Shown here piece by piece: positions 27,789 to 29,008 of a stretch of 29,008 nucleotides of DNA. The stretch comes from CAYMUC01 sp964393535 (lineage in GTDB: Bacteria; Actinomycetota; Acidimicrobiia; Acidimicrobiales; Ilumatobacteraceae), in the NCBI GenBank assembly GCA_964393535.1, contig CAYMUC010000027.1:1-29008 (forward strand). The letters are read 5' to 3'. Position 1 is the stretch's first letter, and each line of letters begins with the position of its first letter. The notes beneath the pieces were generated by a model, which was not told the origin of the DNA, did no database searches, and saw nothing but the letters and a program-made list of their open reading frames with translations. A program made the translations under genes and the position numbers.

Positions 27789-29008
27789 CTGTCGAACCCC
27801 AACCCCATGCGGTCCAGGGTACGCAGCCACCGGTTGCGTTTGCCGGTGCGGTCCTCGCGGTCCAGGGACCACCGAGTGGCCTGGATGGACAGGAACTTGA
27901 ACGGCTCGGGTGGGAACGGCAGTGGCTTGTCCTGCACGAACTGCGTCTGGGTTGCCTTCGAGCGGCGACCGTCCAGCAGGTCCAGCATCACCTCGCCGCC
28001 GAAACGCGACGATCCGGTACCCAGACCGGTGTAGCCGAGCGCGTAGGCCACGCGGCCACCCATGGCCTGACCCCAGAACACGCTGAAGCGACTGCAGGTG
28101 TCGATGGCACCACCCCAGGCGTGGCTGAAACGGATGTCTTCCAACTGGGGAAACGCCTCGAAGAAATGCCGCGACAACTTGGCCCACGTTTCGGGACGGG
28201 ATTCCAGTTCCGGGTTCACTTTGCCGCCCCAGAAGTACATGGCGTCGTACCCGCCCCACAGAATGCGGTCATCGGCCGTGAGTCGGTAGTAGTGGAACTG
28301 GTTGGGGATATCGCTGAGCCCTTGGCGTCGGGCCCACCCGATGCTGGCCCGTTGCTCGGGGGTGAGGGGTTCGGTGACGAGGGCGTAGTCGTACACCGGC
28401 ACGATGTAGTGCTTCAGTCGGCGCAGCAGGGGAGGGAAAGCGTTGGTGGCCAGGGCCACTTTGCCGGCCCGCACCCTCCCGAGCGGTGTGGTCACCAGCA
28501 CGCCCACGCCGTCGCGTTCGATGGCGGTGGCCTTGGTGTCCTCGTAGATGCGTACGCCCAACGACTCGGCCGCCGCCTTCAGCCCCCACACCAGACGGGC
28601 GGGGTCCACCAATGCCGCCCTGTTGGTGCGCCACAGGCCCGCTGCGTACAACGGCGAGTGGATCTCGGCCTGCATCTCCTCACGGTCCAGCCACACCACC
28701 CGCTCACCGAGGGAGCGCATCTGCCCGTACTCGTCGCGCAGTTCGTCCACGTAGCTGGCCGGTGACAGCGTGGTGGCCACGTCGATGGCGCCGGTGCGTT
28801 CGTAGTCGCAGTCGATGCCGTAACGGTTGATGGCGGCTTCGATCTCGTTCAGGTTGGCCAGGCCCAGGTCTTCCAGGATGTGGATCTCGTCGGGGTAGCG
28901 GCTGATGCCGTTGCCGATGCCGTGGGTGAGGCTGGCGTCCATGAAGCCGCCGTTGCGGCCGCTGGCGGCCGAGCCGATCTCGTGGGCTTCGATCAACACC
29001 ACATCGCG
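27785..29008 (-). CDS. FAD-dependent oxidoreductase, DAO family (5' end cut by window edge)
   Basis: At least 407 codons; the gene enters from the right edge, so the GxGxxG dinucleotide motif is missing. The visible sequence starts 'RDVVLIEAHEIGSAASGRNGGF', the second half of the FAD-binding fold in glycine/D-amino-acid-oxidase-type (DadA/PuuB-like) enzymes. Further on, 'VDPARLVWGLKAAAESLGVRIYEDTKATAI', 'GKVALATNAFPPLLRRLKHYIVPVYDYALVTEPLTPEQ', 'ILWGGYDAMYFWGG' and 'RFSVFWGQAMGGRVAYALGYTGLGTGSSRFGGEVMLDLL' follow the family. It probably oxidises an amine or amino acid such as a gamma-glutamyl-polyamine or sarcosine-like compound. Its stop overlaps the CoA-transferase start. The C-terminal end is complete. 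Confidence 0.88.
   Translation of the reverse strand, partial: RDVVLIEAHEIGSAASGRNGGFMDASLTHGIGNGISRYPDEIHILEDLGLANLNEIEAAINRYGIDCDYERTGAIDVATTLSPASYVDELRDEYGQMRSLGERVVWLDREEMQAEIHSPLYAAGLWRTNRAALVDPARLVWGLKAAAESLGVRIYEDTKATAIERDGVGVLVTTPLGRVRAGKVALATNAFPPLLRRLKHYIVPVYDYALVTEPLTPEQRASIGWARRQGLSDIPNQFHYYRLTADDRILWGGYDAMYFWGGKVNPELESRPETWAKLSRHFFEAFPQLEDIRFSHAWGGAIDTCSRFSVFWGQAMGGRVAYALGYTGLGTGSSRFGGEVMLDLLDGRRSKATQTQFVQDKPLPFPPEPFKFLSIQATRWSLDREDRTGKRNRWLRTLDRMGLGFDS

Overview
The window is a GC-rich, densely coded bacterial segment. Genes are often joined by 4-base ATGA-type overlaps, the longest gene-free stretch is about 124 bases, and there is no rRNA, tRNA, CRISPR array or recognisable insertion sequence. 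DUF222-HNH, SCO6745-like, DUF501, F420-type PPOX and DrrAB-type ABC genes, plus promoters placed directly against start codons (leaderless), point to an actinomycete. Acidimicrobiia is my best guess, by inference only. A run of 10 N at 24821-24830 shows this is a draft or metagenomic scaffold.

Layout: 1-315, truncated acyl-CoA dehydrogenase (-). 371-1105, SCO6745-like protein (+). 1109-2859, two-gene ABC exporter (-). 2944-4134, DUF222-HNH nuclease (+) with an SOS-box-like site inside its promoter. 4174-4839, Gmad2-type lipoprotein (+). 4932-5537, TetR (-), divergent across a perfect 17-bp palindrome from a five-gene run at 5655-10732: arylsulfatase, haloalkane dehalogenase, second SCO6745-like protein, DUF1330-like protein, F420-type PPOX protein. 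10739-13665 (-), riboflavin operon ribE-ribBA-ribH ending in a 2-oxoglutarate/Fe(II) oxygenase. 13759-16327 (+), TetR, SRPBCC protein and a second sulfatase. 16337-19006 (-), DUF2889, GNAT, Ppx/GppA and DUF501. 19031-24415 (-), CO-dehydrogenase-type accessory genes coxG, mocA-like, xdhC, coxI-like, coxE and coxD, with a secreted NlpC/P60 gene (20471-21184, +) in the middle. 24453-26541 (+), glycogen-debranching enzyme interrupted by the scaffold gap. 26526-29008 (-), CoA-transferase and a truncated FAD-dependent oxidoreductase.

How they may work together: 4932-10732 reads as a TetR-controlled catabolic unit for an unknown sulfate ester and/or organohalide. The second, smaller TetR-sulfatase unit has a related regulator, and the rib operon lies between the two. 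The cox accessory genes would mature and membrane-tether a molybdenum hydroxylase whose structural subunits are not in the window. I found no clearly new defence or mobile system. The best leads are the SOS/leaderless promoter architecture at 2909-2944, the TetR operator and sulfatase-dehalogenase unit, the oxygenase in the rib operon, and the damaged glgX junction, which looks like an assembly artefact.
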